From Nocardioides marinisabuli (GTDB lineage: Bacteria; Actinomycetota; Actinomycetes; Propionibacteriales; Nocardioidaceae), in contig NZ_CP059163.1 of assembly GCF_013466785.1 (NCBI RefSeq), forward strand, positions 3,906,001 through 3,970,000: a DNA stretch of 64,000 nucleotides, read 5' to 3'. Below the pieces are notes generated by a model that saw only the letters and a list, made by a program, of their open reading frames with translations, was not told where the DNA came from and ran no database searches. This document shows positions 26,736-34,340 of this stretch, piece after piece; position 1 is the stretch's first letter; every line of letters begins with the position of its first letter. The translations under genes and the position numbers were made by a program.

Positions 26736-28070
26736 ATGAGCGACAAGTACCAGAGCTTCAGCCAGTCGCCGATCGGCAAGCTGCTGGTCAAGAACCTCGG
26801 CCTGCCCGCCCCGATGGCGCTCGAGCGCTACACCGCCGGCGCCCCGCTGGTCGAGGGCACCGTCGTCACCGGCGGCACCGGCCGCCTCGCCGAGTCGCTG
26901 CCGGGTCTGCTCGACACCCTGGGCGTCGCGAGCACCGACGTGCCCGACGAGACCTCGACGTACAAGGGCCTGGTCTTCGACGCCACCGGCCTGACCTCCG
27001 CCGAGCAGCTCTCGGCCCTGCGCGACTTCTTCACCCCCCTCATGCGCCGCCTGGCCACCTGCCCGCGCGTGGTCGTGCTCGGCACCCCGCCCGAGCAGGT
27101 CAGCGGCTCCGAGCGCGTCGCCCAGCGCGCCCTCGAGGGCTTCACCCGCAGCCTCGGCAAGGAGATCGGGCGCGGCGGCACCGTCCAGCTCGTGTACGTC
27201 GCCGAGGGCGCCGAGGCCGCGACCACCAGCACCCTGGGCTTCCTGCTCTCCCCCAAGTCCGCCTACGTCTCCGGCCAGGTCGTGCGCATCGGCGCCACCG
27301 GCACCACCGAGGCCGGCACCGTCGACGACCTGCTGCGCCCGCTCCAGGGCAAGGTCGCCCTGGTGACCGGCGCCAGCCGCGGCATCGGCGAGCAGATCGC
27401 CCGCGTGCTGCACCGCGACGGTGCCACCGTGGTGGGTGTCGACGTGCCGCAGGCCGCCAGCGAGCTGCAGTCGCTGATGAAGGAGCTCGACGGCGACTGG
27501 CTGACCCTCGACATCACCGGCAAGGACGCCCCGCAGCGCATCGCCCACCACCTCGCCGAGAAGCACGGCGGCGTCGACGTCGTGGTGCACAACGCCGGCA
27601 TCACCCGCGACAAGAAGCTCGCCAACATGGGCGAGGACCGCTGGGACTCCGTCATCGCGGTCAACCTCACCGCCCCCGAGCGGATCAGCCGCGAGCTCCT
27701 CGACCAGGGCGTCGTCAACGCCGGCGGCTCGATCATCGGCGTGGCCTCGATCGCCGGGATCGCCGGCAACGTGGGCCAGACCAACTACGCCACCTCCAAG
27801 GCCGGCGTCATCGGCCTGGTCGACTCGCTCAAGGACGAGCTGCGCGACGGCATCACCGTCAACGCCGTCGCCCCCGGCTTCATCGTCACCCAGATGACCG
27901 CCGCGGTGCCGTTCGCGACCCGCGAGGTCGGCCAGCGCCTCAACGCGATGGCCCAGGGCGGACTGCCGGTCGACGTCGCCGAGACGATCGCCTGGTACGC
28001 CTCCCCCGGCTCGACGGCCGTCAACGGCAACGTCGTGCGGGTCTGCGGCCAGATGATGCTGGGCGCCTGA
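26736..28070 (+). CDS. fabG4: 3-oxoacyl-ACP/CoA reductase FabG4-like
   Basis: A 444-residue short-chain dehydrogenase of the high-molecular-weight FabG type. An N-terminal flavodoxin-like domain (1-200) without catalytic motifs is followed by the reductase domain: cofactor motif GASRGIGEQ near 213, NAGITRDKKLANM, Ser in GVASIAGIAG and the catalytic Tyr-Lys in YATSKAG. It reduces 3-oxoacyl thioesters with NAD(P)H. The dual-domain length matches mycobacterial FabG4. It overlaps the dehydratase gene by one base, so the two are translationally linked. Confidence 0.93.
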   Translation: MSDKYQSFSQSPIGKLLVKNLGLPAPMALERYTAGAPLVEGTVVTGGTGRLAESLPGLLDTLGVASTDVPDETSTYKGLVFDATGLTSAEQLSALRDFFTPLMRRLATCPRVVVLGTPPEQVSGSERVAQRALEGFTRSLGKEIGRGGTVQLVYVAEGAEAATTSTLGFLLSPKSAYVSGQVVRIGATGTTEAGTVDDLLRPLQGKVALVTGASRGIGEQIARVLHRDGATVVGVDVPQAASELQSLMKELDGDWLTLDITGKDAPQRIAHHLAEKHGGVDVVVHNAGITRDKKLANMGEDRWDSVIAVNLTAPERISRELLDQGVVNAGGSIIGVASIAGIAGNVGQTNYATSKAGVIGLVDSLKDELRDGITVNAVAPGFIVTQMTAAVPFATREVGQRLNAMAQGGLPVDVAETIAWYASPGSTAVNGNVVRVCGQMMLGA

Positions 28071-28966
28071 TGGCCAGCCCCCAGGTCGAGCGCGCGGCCC
28101 GCACCCACGACGGCAGCGCCGGCGTCGGGACCCTGCTGCGCGCCGCCCTGCCCAGCATCCCCGTCGTCGGGTCGCTGCCCGGCGTGCGCAAGGCGAGCCC
28201 CGACGGCTTCGAGGGCCTCGCCGTGACGCGGCCCCCGGTCGTCGTCGAGCGCCCCCACGTCGAGGCGTACGGCGACCTGTGCGGCTTCCCGCGCAAGGAC
28301 GTCGCGCCGCTGACCTACCCGCACATGCTCGCCTTCGGGCTGCACATGGCGATGATGACCGACACCGCCTTCCCGGCCCCGGCCATCGGCACCGTGCACA
28401 TCGCCAACACCATCATCCGCCACCGCCACGTGGTGGTGGGCGAGCAGGTCGCCGTCGCCGCCCGCGTCGGCCCCTCGCGCCCGCACGCCAAGGGCACCGT
28501 CTTCGACTTCGTCACCGAGGTCCGCGACGGCACCGGCGAGCTGGTCTGGGAGAGCTCCTCGGCCTACCTGCGCCGCGGTCGCGGCGACGCCGCCGCCCCG
28601 GAGGGCACGGTCCTCCCCGACGCCCCGGCCACCGGCGCGACCTGGTCGCTGCCCGGCGACCTGGGCCGCCGCTACGCGGGCGTCTCGGGCGACCACAACC
28701 CGATCCACCTCTACCCGCTGACCGCGAAGGCGCTGGGCTTCCCGCGCCAGATCGCGCACGGCATGTGGAGCCTGGCGCGGTGCGTGGCGGCGCTCGAGAA
28801 CCGGCTGCCCGAGGCGGTCACGGTCGAGGTGGCCTTCAAGAAGCCGATCCTGCTGCCCGGCAAGGTCGCCTTCGGCTCGCGGCCCACCGACGACGGCTAC
28901 GCCTTCTCGCTGAGCGACCCGCGCAGCGGTGCCCCGCACCTCGCCGGCGTCAGCCGACCCGCCTGA
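28070..28966 (+). CDS. htdX: (R)-specific enoyl-CoA/ACP hydratase, MaoC family (HtdX-like)
   Basis: A 298-residue double hot-dog protein. The hydratase-2 motif appears in the C-terminal half as YAGVSGDHNPIHLYPLTAKA, with the catalytic Asp and His, followed by IAHGMWSLARCVAAL. The N-terminal hot-dog (about 40-160) lacks the motif, as in other double-hot-dog dehydratases. It hydrates trans-2-enoyl thioesters. It starts on the last base of fabG4 (TGATG), matching the mycobacterial fabG4-htdX pair. Three bases separate it from the convergent M23 gene. Confidence 0.9.
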   Translation: MASPQVERAARTHDGSAGVGTLLRAALPSIPVVGSLPGVRKASPDGFEGLAVTRPPVVVERPHVEAYGDLCGFPRKDVAPLTYPHMLAFGLHMAMMTDTAFPAPAIGTVHIANTIIRHRHVVVGEQVAVAARVGPSRPHAKGTVFDFVTEVRDGTGELVWESSSAYLRRGRGDAAAPEGTVLPDAPATGATWSLPGDLGRRYAGVSGDHNPIHLYPLTAKALGFPRQIAHGMWSLARCVAALENRLPEAVTVEVAFKKPILLPGKVAFGSRPTDDGYAFSLSDPRSGAPHLAGVSRPA

Positions 28967-28969
28967 GCG

Positions 28970-30175
28970 TCAGCGCGGCCGGCCGAAGACGGTGCGTGCG
29001 GTGGTGGCGCGCGCCGCGGTCGGCTGCGCGGCCCGGCGCTCCGAGAAGGTCGCGGTGGCCGGGTCCCAGACCCCGACGTCGGTGACCCGGTTGCCGTCCC
29101 AGTCGCCGGTCACCGGCAGGTCACCGGGCTCGCCGAACTGCACCTGCGCGGTCCACACGACGCCCTCGGCGTCGACGCGGCGCAGCGTGAAGGTCGCCGT
29201 CGACTGGTCGAAGGTCCCCAGGTCGGTGCGTCCGTCGCCGTCCCAGTCGCCAGTGACGGCCAGTTCGGAGGACGCGCCGAGCGGCACGCTCGTCGTCGAC
29301 CCGTCGGCGGCGCGCAGGTGGAAGGCCGCCTCGCCCGGGCGGCGTACGCCGACCTCGTAGCGGCCGTCGCCGTCCCAGTCGCCGGCCACCGGCTGGTCAC
29401 CGGCGGCCCCGAAGGCGATGCGGGTGCGACCGCTCGCCAGCTTGAGGGCGAAGGTCGCGGTGGCGGGGGTGAAGACGCCGATGTTGGCCACCCCGTTGCC
29501 GTCCCAGTCGCCGAGGACCGGCTCGTCGGTGGCGGTGCCGAAGCGGCGCACCTTGGGCGCCTTGCCGGGGCGCAGCACCTGGAACTGCGAGCGGGCCTCG
29601 CGCCGGTAGACCACCAGCTCGGCCGGCGCCCCGCCGATCATGTTGGCCGCCAGCGGGACGTCGACGCAGTTGGTCGAGCGCTGCGTCGAGCCGTAGACGA
29701 ACTCCGCGCCGCCGAACCACGCGGTCTGCACCGAGCCAGAGGCCCGCTGCTCGTAGTGCAGGTGCGCCCCGGTGGAGTTGCCGGTCGACCCGACCGTGCC
29801 CAGCTGGGCGGCCTGGTCGAGGCGCTGGCCGACCGCGACCGTGACGGCGTTGAGGTGGGCGTAGAGCGTCGACTCGCCCCCGCCGTGGTCGACGACGACG
29901 TAGTGGCCGTAGCCCTTGGTGCTGGTCGCGTTGGCGGTGGTCACCGTCCCGGGGGCCGAGGCCACCACGGGGTCGTCGACGTCGTCGGCCCGGTTCCAGT
30001 CGATCGACCTCGTGCTCGGGCTGTGGTTGCTGCGGGTGGTGCCAGTCCACTCCTGCCCGCAGGGGAAGGGCATCTCGTGGTCGGCGCCGGGGGCGGCGTG
30101 CGCGGGGGTCGCGAGCACCACCAGCGCCGGCGCGAGCAGGGCCGCGGGCAGGACCGTGAGCAGGGGCAGACGCAT
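28970..30175 (-). CDS. Secreted M23-type peptidase domain with FG-GAP/VCBS-like repeats
   Basis: A 401-residue exported protein with a signal peptide (VLPAALLAPALVVLATPAHA). The LytM/M23 domain (about 35-170) contains GYGHYVVVDHGGGESTLYAHL and the HLH of TGAHLHYEQ. The first zinc motif, normally HxGxD, reads TRSID, so one metal ligand seems absent. Four repeats follow with the Ca-binding style core GDWDGDGRYEVGV, about 50 residues apart, resembling a partial beta-propeller. It may bind or remodel cell wall. The 125-bp upstream region is AT-richer and presumably holds its promoter. Confidence 0.88.
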   Translation of the reverse strand: MRLPLLTVLPAALLAPALVVLATPAHAAPGADHEMPFPCGQEWTGTTRSNHSPSTRSIDWNRADDVDDPVVASAPGTVTTANATSTKGYGHYVVVDHGGGESTLYAHLNAVTVAVGQRLDQAAQLGTVGSTGNSTGAHLHYEQRASGSVQTAWFGGAEFVYGSTQRSTNCVDVPLAANMIGGAPAELVVYRREARSQFQVLRPGKAPKVRRFGTATDEPVLGDWDGNGVANIGVFTPATATFALKLASGRTRIAFGAAGDQPVAGDWDGDGRYEVGVRRPGEAAFHLRAADGSTTSVPLGASSELAVTGDWDGDGRTDLGTFDQSTATFTLRRVDAEGVVWTAQVQFGEPGDLPVTGDWDGNRVTDVGVWDPATATFSERRAAQPTAARATTARTVFGRPR

Positions 30176-30300
30176 GATCGGGGTCCCTCGGGGGCGGGGG
30201 GCGGTCCGGTCACACGCTCCTCAGGAGCGCTCAACCGCCACATTGGTCACAAAAGTAACCATGTGTCGGCGTGTCTGTCACGAACTACATCGCTGTAATG

Positions 30301-31158
30301 CTATTGGCGAGGGCGGATGAGGCCCTCCTGGGCCACCGTCGCCACCAGCGTGCCGTCGCGGGTGAAGACCCGACCGAGGGCCAGTCCGCGCCCTCCTCGG
30401 GCGGCCGGCGAGACCTGGTCGTAGAGCCACCACTCGTCGGCCCGGAAGGGCTGGTGGAACCAGATCGTGTGGTCCAGCGAGGCCATCTGCACCTGCTCGG
30501 GCGTGACCGGGTGGGCGGACAGCGTGGCGCCCAGCAGGCTGATGTCGCTGGCGTAGGTGAAGGCCGCCAGGTGGGCGGTCGGGTCGTCGCCCAGGTCGCC
30601 GTCGACCCGCAGCCACAGCCGCGACCGCGACGGGTGCTCCGGGTCCTCGGGCAGACCCCGGCCCGAGCTGCCGACCCAGCGCGCGCCCAGCGCGGCCCAC
30701 TCCTTGGCCAGCGCCTCCGCCTCAGGCGTCCCGGCGCGGCGCATCATCTCGACCATGTCGACCGCGTCCTCGGGGTCGACGACGTCGGGCATCAGGTCCT
30801 GGTGCTCCAGACCGTCCTCGGGCACCTGGAAGTTGGCGGTGAGGTAGTAGATCGGCCGGCCGTGCTGGCGCGCGGCCACCCGACGGGTCAGGAACGAGCG
30901 GCCGTCGCGGATCCGCTCGACGTCGTAGACGATCGGCACCTGCGGATCGCCGGGCAGCAGGAAGTAGGAGTGCATCGAGTGCACGACGTACGCCGGGTCG
31001 ACGGTGTGGATGCCGGCGCACAGGGCCTGTGCCGCCACCTGGCCGCCGAAGACCCGCGGCCGGGTGGTGCGGGCCTGACGGCCGCGGTAGAGGTCGGTGT
31101 CGATGGTCTCGAGGTCGAAGAGCGCGACCAGCTCCTCGAGGGAGGTCTCCTCGCTCAT
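30301..31158 (-). CDS. Acyl-CoA thioesterase II (TesB), downstream copy
   Basis: A 285-residue double hot-dog thioesterase that hydrolyses acyl-CoA to free acid and CoA. TesB signatures are RPRVFGGQVAAQAL near the start, VHSMHSYFLLPGDPQVPIVY, and SLDHTIWFHQPFRADEW. It starts at ATG 31158, which overlaps the TGA of the preceding TesB gene by one base. The two neighbours have the same length and are alike along their whole length, so they arose by tandem duplication. Nearby fadA-fadB suggest a role in beta-oxidation balance. Confidence 0.93.
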   Translation of the reverse strand: MSEETSLEELVALFDLETIDTDLYRGRQARTTRPRVFGGQVAAQALCAGIHTVDPAYVVHSMHSYFLLPGDPQVPIVYDVERIRDGRSFLTRRVAARQHGRPIYYLTANFQVPEDGLEHQDLMPDVVDPEDAVDMVEMMRRAGTPEAEALAKEWAALGARWVGSSGRGLPEDPEHPSRSRLWLRVDGDLGDDPTAHLAAFTYASDISLLGATLSAHPVTPEQVQMASLDHTIWFHQPFRADEWWLYDQVSPAARGGRGLALGRVFTRDGTLVATVAQEGLIRPRQ

Positions 31159-32015
31159 CACCGACCCCCCGCCGGGCGCATCCTGCGGATCAGCGCCTCC
31201 TGGGCCACCGAGGCGACCAGCACCCCGTCGCGGTCGAAGATCCGGGCGTTGACCAGGCCGCGCCCGCCGGTGGCGACCGGGGAGTGCTGGTCGAAGAGCC
31301 ACCAGTCGTCGGCGCGGAAGGGCCGGTGGAACCACACCGAGTGGTCGAGCGAGGCGACCATCACCTCGCGGGTCCCGATCGAGATGCCCTGGGGCGAGAG
31401 CGCTGCGCCCATGATCGTGGCGTCGGAGGCGTAGGTGAAGGCGGCCGCGTGGAGCAGCGGGTCGTCGGGCAGTGCGTCGTTGACCCGCATCCACATCTGC
31501 TGGCGCCCCGGGTGGTCCTCGTCGGTGGGCAGCAGGTCGTGGGAGGAGCCGACGTAGCGGAAGTCGAGCACGTCCCACTCGGTGAAGGAGCCGTCGGCGC
31601 CGCGGATCTTGTCGTTGACCGCCAGCGCCTCCTCGGGCGCCGGCACCTGCGGCATCCGGTCCTGGTGCTCGTAGCCGTCCTCGGGGCGCTGGAGGTCGAC
31701 GGTCATCACGTAGATGGGCCGGCCGTGCTGGCGGGCCAGCACCCGTCGCGTGGCGAAGGAGCGGCCGTCGCGCAGCCGCTCGACGTCGTAGACGATCGGC
31801 GCGCCCGTGTCACCGGGCTGGAGGAAGTAGGAGTGCAGCGAGTGCACGGCGTAGTCGCCCTCGACGGTGCGGTCGGCCGCGACCAACGACTGCGCGGCGA
31901 CCTGGCCGCCGAAGACGCGGGGCAGGATCGAGGCCTGCTGGCTGCCGCGGAAGAGGTTGTCGTCGATCGTCTCCAGGTCGAGCAGCTCGAGCAGCTCGGC
32001 GGTGGTGCGGGGCAT
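31158..32015 (-). CDS. Acyl-CoA thioesterase II (TesB), upstream copy
   Basis: A 285-residue TesB-type thioesterase from ATG 32015. It has LPRVFGGQVAAQSL, VHSLHSYFLQPGDTGAPIVY and SLDHSVWFHRPFRADDW. Differences from the neighbouring copy cluster in the middle (about 140-175), which could tune chain-length preference. It follows the PAC2 gene by one base and is co-directional with it, suggesting one transcription unit PAC2-tesB-tesB. Confidence 0.93.
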   Translation of the reverse strand: MPRTTAELLELLDLETIDDNLFRGSQQASILPRVFGGQVAAQSLVAADRTVEGDYAVHSLHSYFLQPGDTGAPIVYDVERLRDGRSFATRRVLARQHGRPIYVMTVDLQRPEDGYEHQDRMPQVPAPEEALAVNDKIRGADGSFTEWDVLDFRYVGSSHDLLPTDEDHPGRQQMWMRVNDALPDDPLLHAAAFTYASDATIMGAALSPQGISIGTREVMVASLDHSVWFHRPFRADDWWLFDQHSPVATGGRGLVNARIFDRDGVLVASVAQEALIRRMRPAGGR

Positions 32016-32016
32016 C

Positions 32017-32964
32017 TCAGTCCTGGTCCTCGGCGTCGGGGTTCTCGAGGCCGGCGAGGAACTGCTCGAACTCGTGGCCGAGCTGGTCACCGGTGGGCAG
32101 CGGCTGGTCCCGGGCCAGCAGGTTGTCCCCGGACTCCTCGGCCCGCTCGAAGGCGTCGTACTGGCGCTCGAGCGCGGCGACCACGTCACCGACCTCCTCG
32201 TTGGCCTCGAGGTAGCTGGAGATCTCGGCCTCGCGGTCCTCGGCCTCGGCGCGCAGCCCGGAGAGGTCGACGGTGAGCCGGCCGGCGAGCTCGACCTGCT
32301 CGAGCAGCACCGCGGCGGCCTTCGGGTAGTCGAGCTGGGCCAGGTAGTGCGGGATGTGCGCGACGAAGCCCTGGGCGTCGTGGCCCCACTCCCCCAGGCG
32401 CACCTCGAGCAGCGCCTGCGCACTGGCCGGCACCCGCAGCTCGCCGCGCCACGGGCTCGCGCCCAGCAGCAGCTCGGAGTTGTTCGCGTGGTGCGTCACC
32501 GCGATCGGGCGGGTGTGCGGCACCGCCATCGGCACCGACCCCATGCTGATCACCCGGGTCACGCCGAAGCGCTCGACGACCTCGCGCACCGCGCGGCAGA
32601 AGCCCTCCCAGCGGTTGTCGGGCTCGGCGCCGTTGAGCAGCAGGTACGGCGTGCCGCCGCTGTCGCGCAGCAGCCGCACCACCAGCCGGGGCGCGTCGTA
32701 GGAGTCGTAGCGGTCGACCACGAAGGAGATCGCGGGGCGTCGCGCGCGGTAGTCGTGGAGCCGGTCGACGTCGAAGGTCGCCACCACCCGCCCCGCGCCG
32801 TCGTCGGTGCCGGCGACGTCGGCCAGGTGCTGGGCGGCGCGCGCGGCCGCGTTGCCGGCGTCGAGGAACCCGTCGAGCACCACCACCATGGTCAGCGTGG
32901 ACTCCTCGGAGGCGTCGATCTCGGCCACCTCGTCGACGATGTGCACCAAGCGGGTCTCGCTCAC
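32017..32964 (-). CDS. PAC2-family protein (proteasome-assembly-chaperone fold)
   Basis: A 315-residue protein from GTG 32964. The PAC2 domain spans about 15-220 (TLTMVVVLDGFLDAGNAAAR, PYLLLNGAEPDNRWEGF, GFVAHIPHYLAQLDYPKAA). Family members in actinobacteria belong to the ATP-grasp-like/PAC2 group of unknown biochemical role, though actinobacteria do have proteasomes. The C-terminal ~90 residues are acidic and probably coiled (LRAEAEDREAEISSYLEANE). It is transcribed ahead of the two thioesterases. Confidence 0.85.
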   Translation of the reverse strand: MSETRLVHIVDEVAEIDASEESTLTMVVVLDGFLDAGNAAARAAQHLADVAGTDDGAGRVVATFDVDRLHDYRARRPAISFVVDRYDSYDAPRLVVRLLRDSGGTPYLLLNGAEPDNRWEGFCRAVREVVERFGVTRVISMGSVPMAVPHTRPIAVTHHANNSELLLGASPWRGELRVPASAQALLEVRLGEWGHDAQGFVAHIPHYLAQLDYPKAAAVLLEQVELAGRLTVDLSGLRAEAEDREAEISSYLEANEEVGDVVAALERQYDAFERAEESGDNLLARDQPLPTGDQLGHEFEQFLAGLENPDAEDQD

Positions 32965-33076
32965 GGGTCTCCTCGTGTCAGCTGTGGTCGTGCGGTCGTG
33001 GGGCCCGGGGCGAACCGGCCACGCCGCCACGATATTCCCTGCCCACCCCGGGGGGACGGGCCGTCCGGGCACAGTT

Positions 33077-33094
33077 GGTTACCGAGGGGTAACC
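33077..33094. promoter_or_regulatory. Inverted repeat upstream of fadA-fadB
   Basis: GGTTACC-GAGG-GGTAACC, perfect 7-bp arms, 46 bp before the thiolase start. Its place near the expected promoter suggests an operator for a fatty-acid-responsive repressor. The regulator is unidentified. Confidence 0.5.
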
Positions 33095-33140
33095 TAGGCG
33101 CGACCGACACCCACCACACCAGCCCCACCCAGGAGAACCG

Positions 33141-34340
33141 GTGCCCCGACAGCTACGAGAGGTCGTCTTCGTCGACGGCGTGCGCACCCCCTTCGGCAAG
33201 GCCAAGGGACAGTACGCCGAGACGCGGGCCGACGACCTCGTCATCAAGTGCATCCGCGAGCTGATGCGCCGCAACCCCTCGCTGCCGCCCGAGCGCGTCG
33301 ACGAGGTCGCGGTCGCGGCCACCACCCAGATCGGCGACCAGGGCCTGACCATCGGCCGCACCGCCGCGCTGCTCTCGGGCCTGCCGCAGAGCGTGCCCGG
33401 CTTCGCCATCGACCGCATGTGCGCCGGCGCCATGACCGCGGTCACCACCACCGCCTCGGGCATCGCCTTCGGCTCCTACGACGTCGCGATCGCCGGCGGC
33501 GTGGAGCACATGGGCCGCCACCCGATGGGCGAGGGCGTCGACCCCAACCCGCGCATCATGTCCGAGCGCGTGGTCGACCCCGACGCGCTGGTGATGGGCA
33601 AGACCGCCGAGAACCTGCACGACCGCTACCCCACGATCACCAAGGAGCGTGTCGACGCCTACGCCGTGCGCTCCCAGCAGAAGACCGCGGCGGCGTACGA
33701 CGCCGGCACCATCCAGCAGGACCTGGTGCCGGTCGCGACCCGCTCGGCCGACGAGGGCTGGGGCCTGGCGCTCAGCGACGAGCCGATGCGTCCCGCCACC
33801 ACCATGGAGTCGCTGGGCTCGCTGAAGACGCCCTTCCGCGCCCACGGCAAGGTGACCGCCGGCAACGCCGCGGGCATCAACGACGGCGCGACCGCCGCGC
33901 TGCTCGCCGACGAGGAGACCGCGCGCGAGCTGGGCCTGCCGGTGCGGATGCGTCTGGTGGCCTACTCCTTCATGGGCGTCGAGCCCGAGGTGATGGGCGC
34001 CGGCCCGATCCCGGCGACCGAGAAGGCGCTCAAGCAGGCCGGCCTCACCATCGACGACATCCAGGCCTTCGAGGTCAACGAGGCCTTCGCCGTGCAGGTG
34101 CTGGCCTTCCTGGAGCACTTCGGCATCGCCGACGACGACACCCGGGTCAACCCCTACGGCGGCGCGATCGCGATGGGCCACCCGCTGGCCTCGTCGGGCG
34201 TGCGCCTGATGACCCAGCTGGCCCGCCAGTTCGAGGAGCGCCCCGAGGTCCGCTACGGCCTGACCACCATGTGCATCGGCATCGGCATGGGCGGCACCGT
34301 GATCTGGGAGAACCCGCACTACACCGGAGAGGCAGCCTGA
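33141..34340 (+). CDS. fadA: Acetyl-CoA C-acyltransferase FadA
   Basis: A 399-residue thiolase, the beta-subunit of the trifunctional beta-oxidation complex. The nucleophilic Cys lies in FAIDRMCAGAMTAVT, the His in AMGHPLASSGVRLM and the second Cys in TTMCIGIGMGG. It carries out the last step of each beta-oxidation round. The stop overlaps the fadB start by one base (TGATG), matching fadA-fadB (Rv0859-Rv0860) in mycobacteria. A palindromic site precedes the operon. Confidence 0.96.
   Translation: MPRQLREVVFVDGVRTPFGKAKGQYAETRADDLVIKCIRELMRRNPSLPPERVDEVAVAATTQIGDQGLTIGRTAALLSGLPQSVPGFAIDRMCAGAMTAVTTTASGIAFGSYDVAIAGGVEHMGRHPMGEGVDPNPRIMSERVVDPDALVMGKTAENLHDRYPTITKERVDAYAVRSQQKTAAAYDAGTIQQDLVPVATRSADEGWGLALSDEPMRPATTMESLGSLKTPFRAHGKVTAGNAAGINDGATAALLADEETARELGLPVRMRLVAYSFMGVEPEVMGAGPIPATEKALKQAGLTIDDIQAFEVNEAFAVQVLAFLEHFGIADDDTRVNPYGGAIAMGHPLASSGVRLMTQLARQFEERPEVRYGLTTMCIGIGMGGTVIWENPHYTGEAA

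Noticed and set aside
30176..30300. Riboswitch in front of the M23 gene
   Set aside because: Some actinobacterial wall-peptidase genes carry a c-di-AMP riboswitch, but the characteristic conserved core was not found. Only a short CGCTCCTCAGGAGCG palindrome is present.
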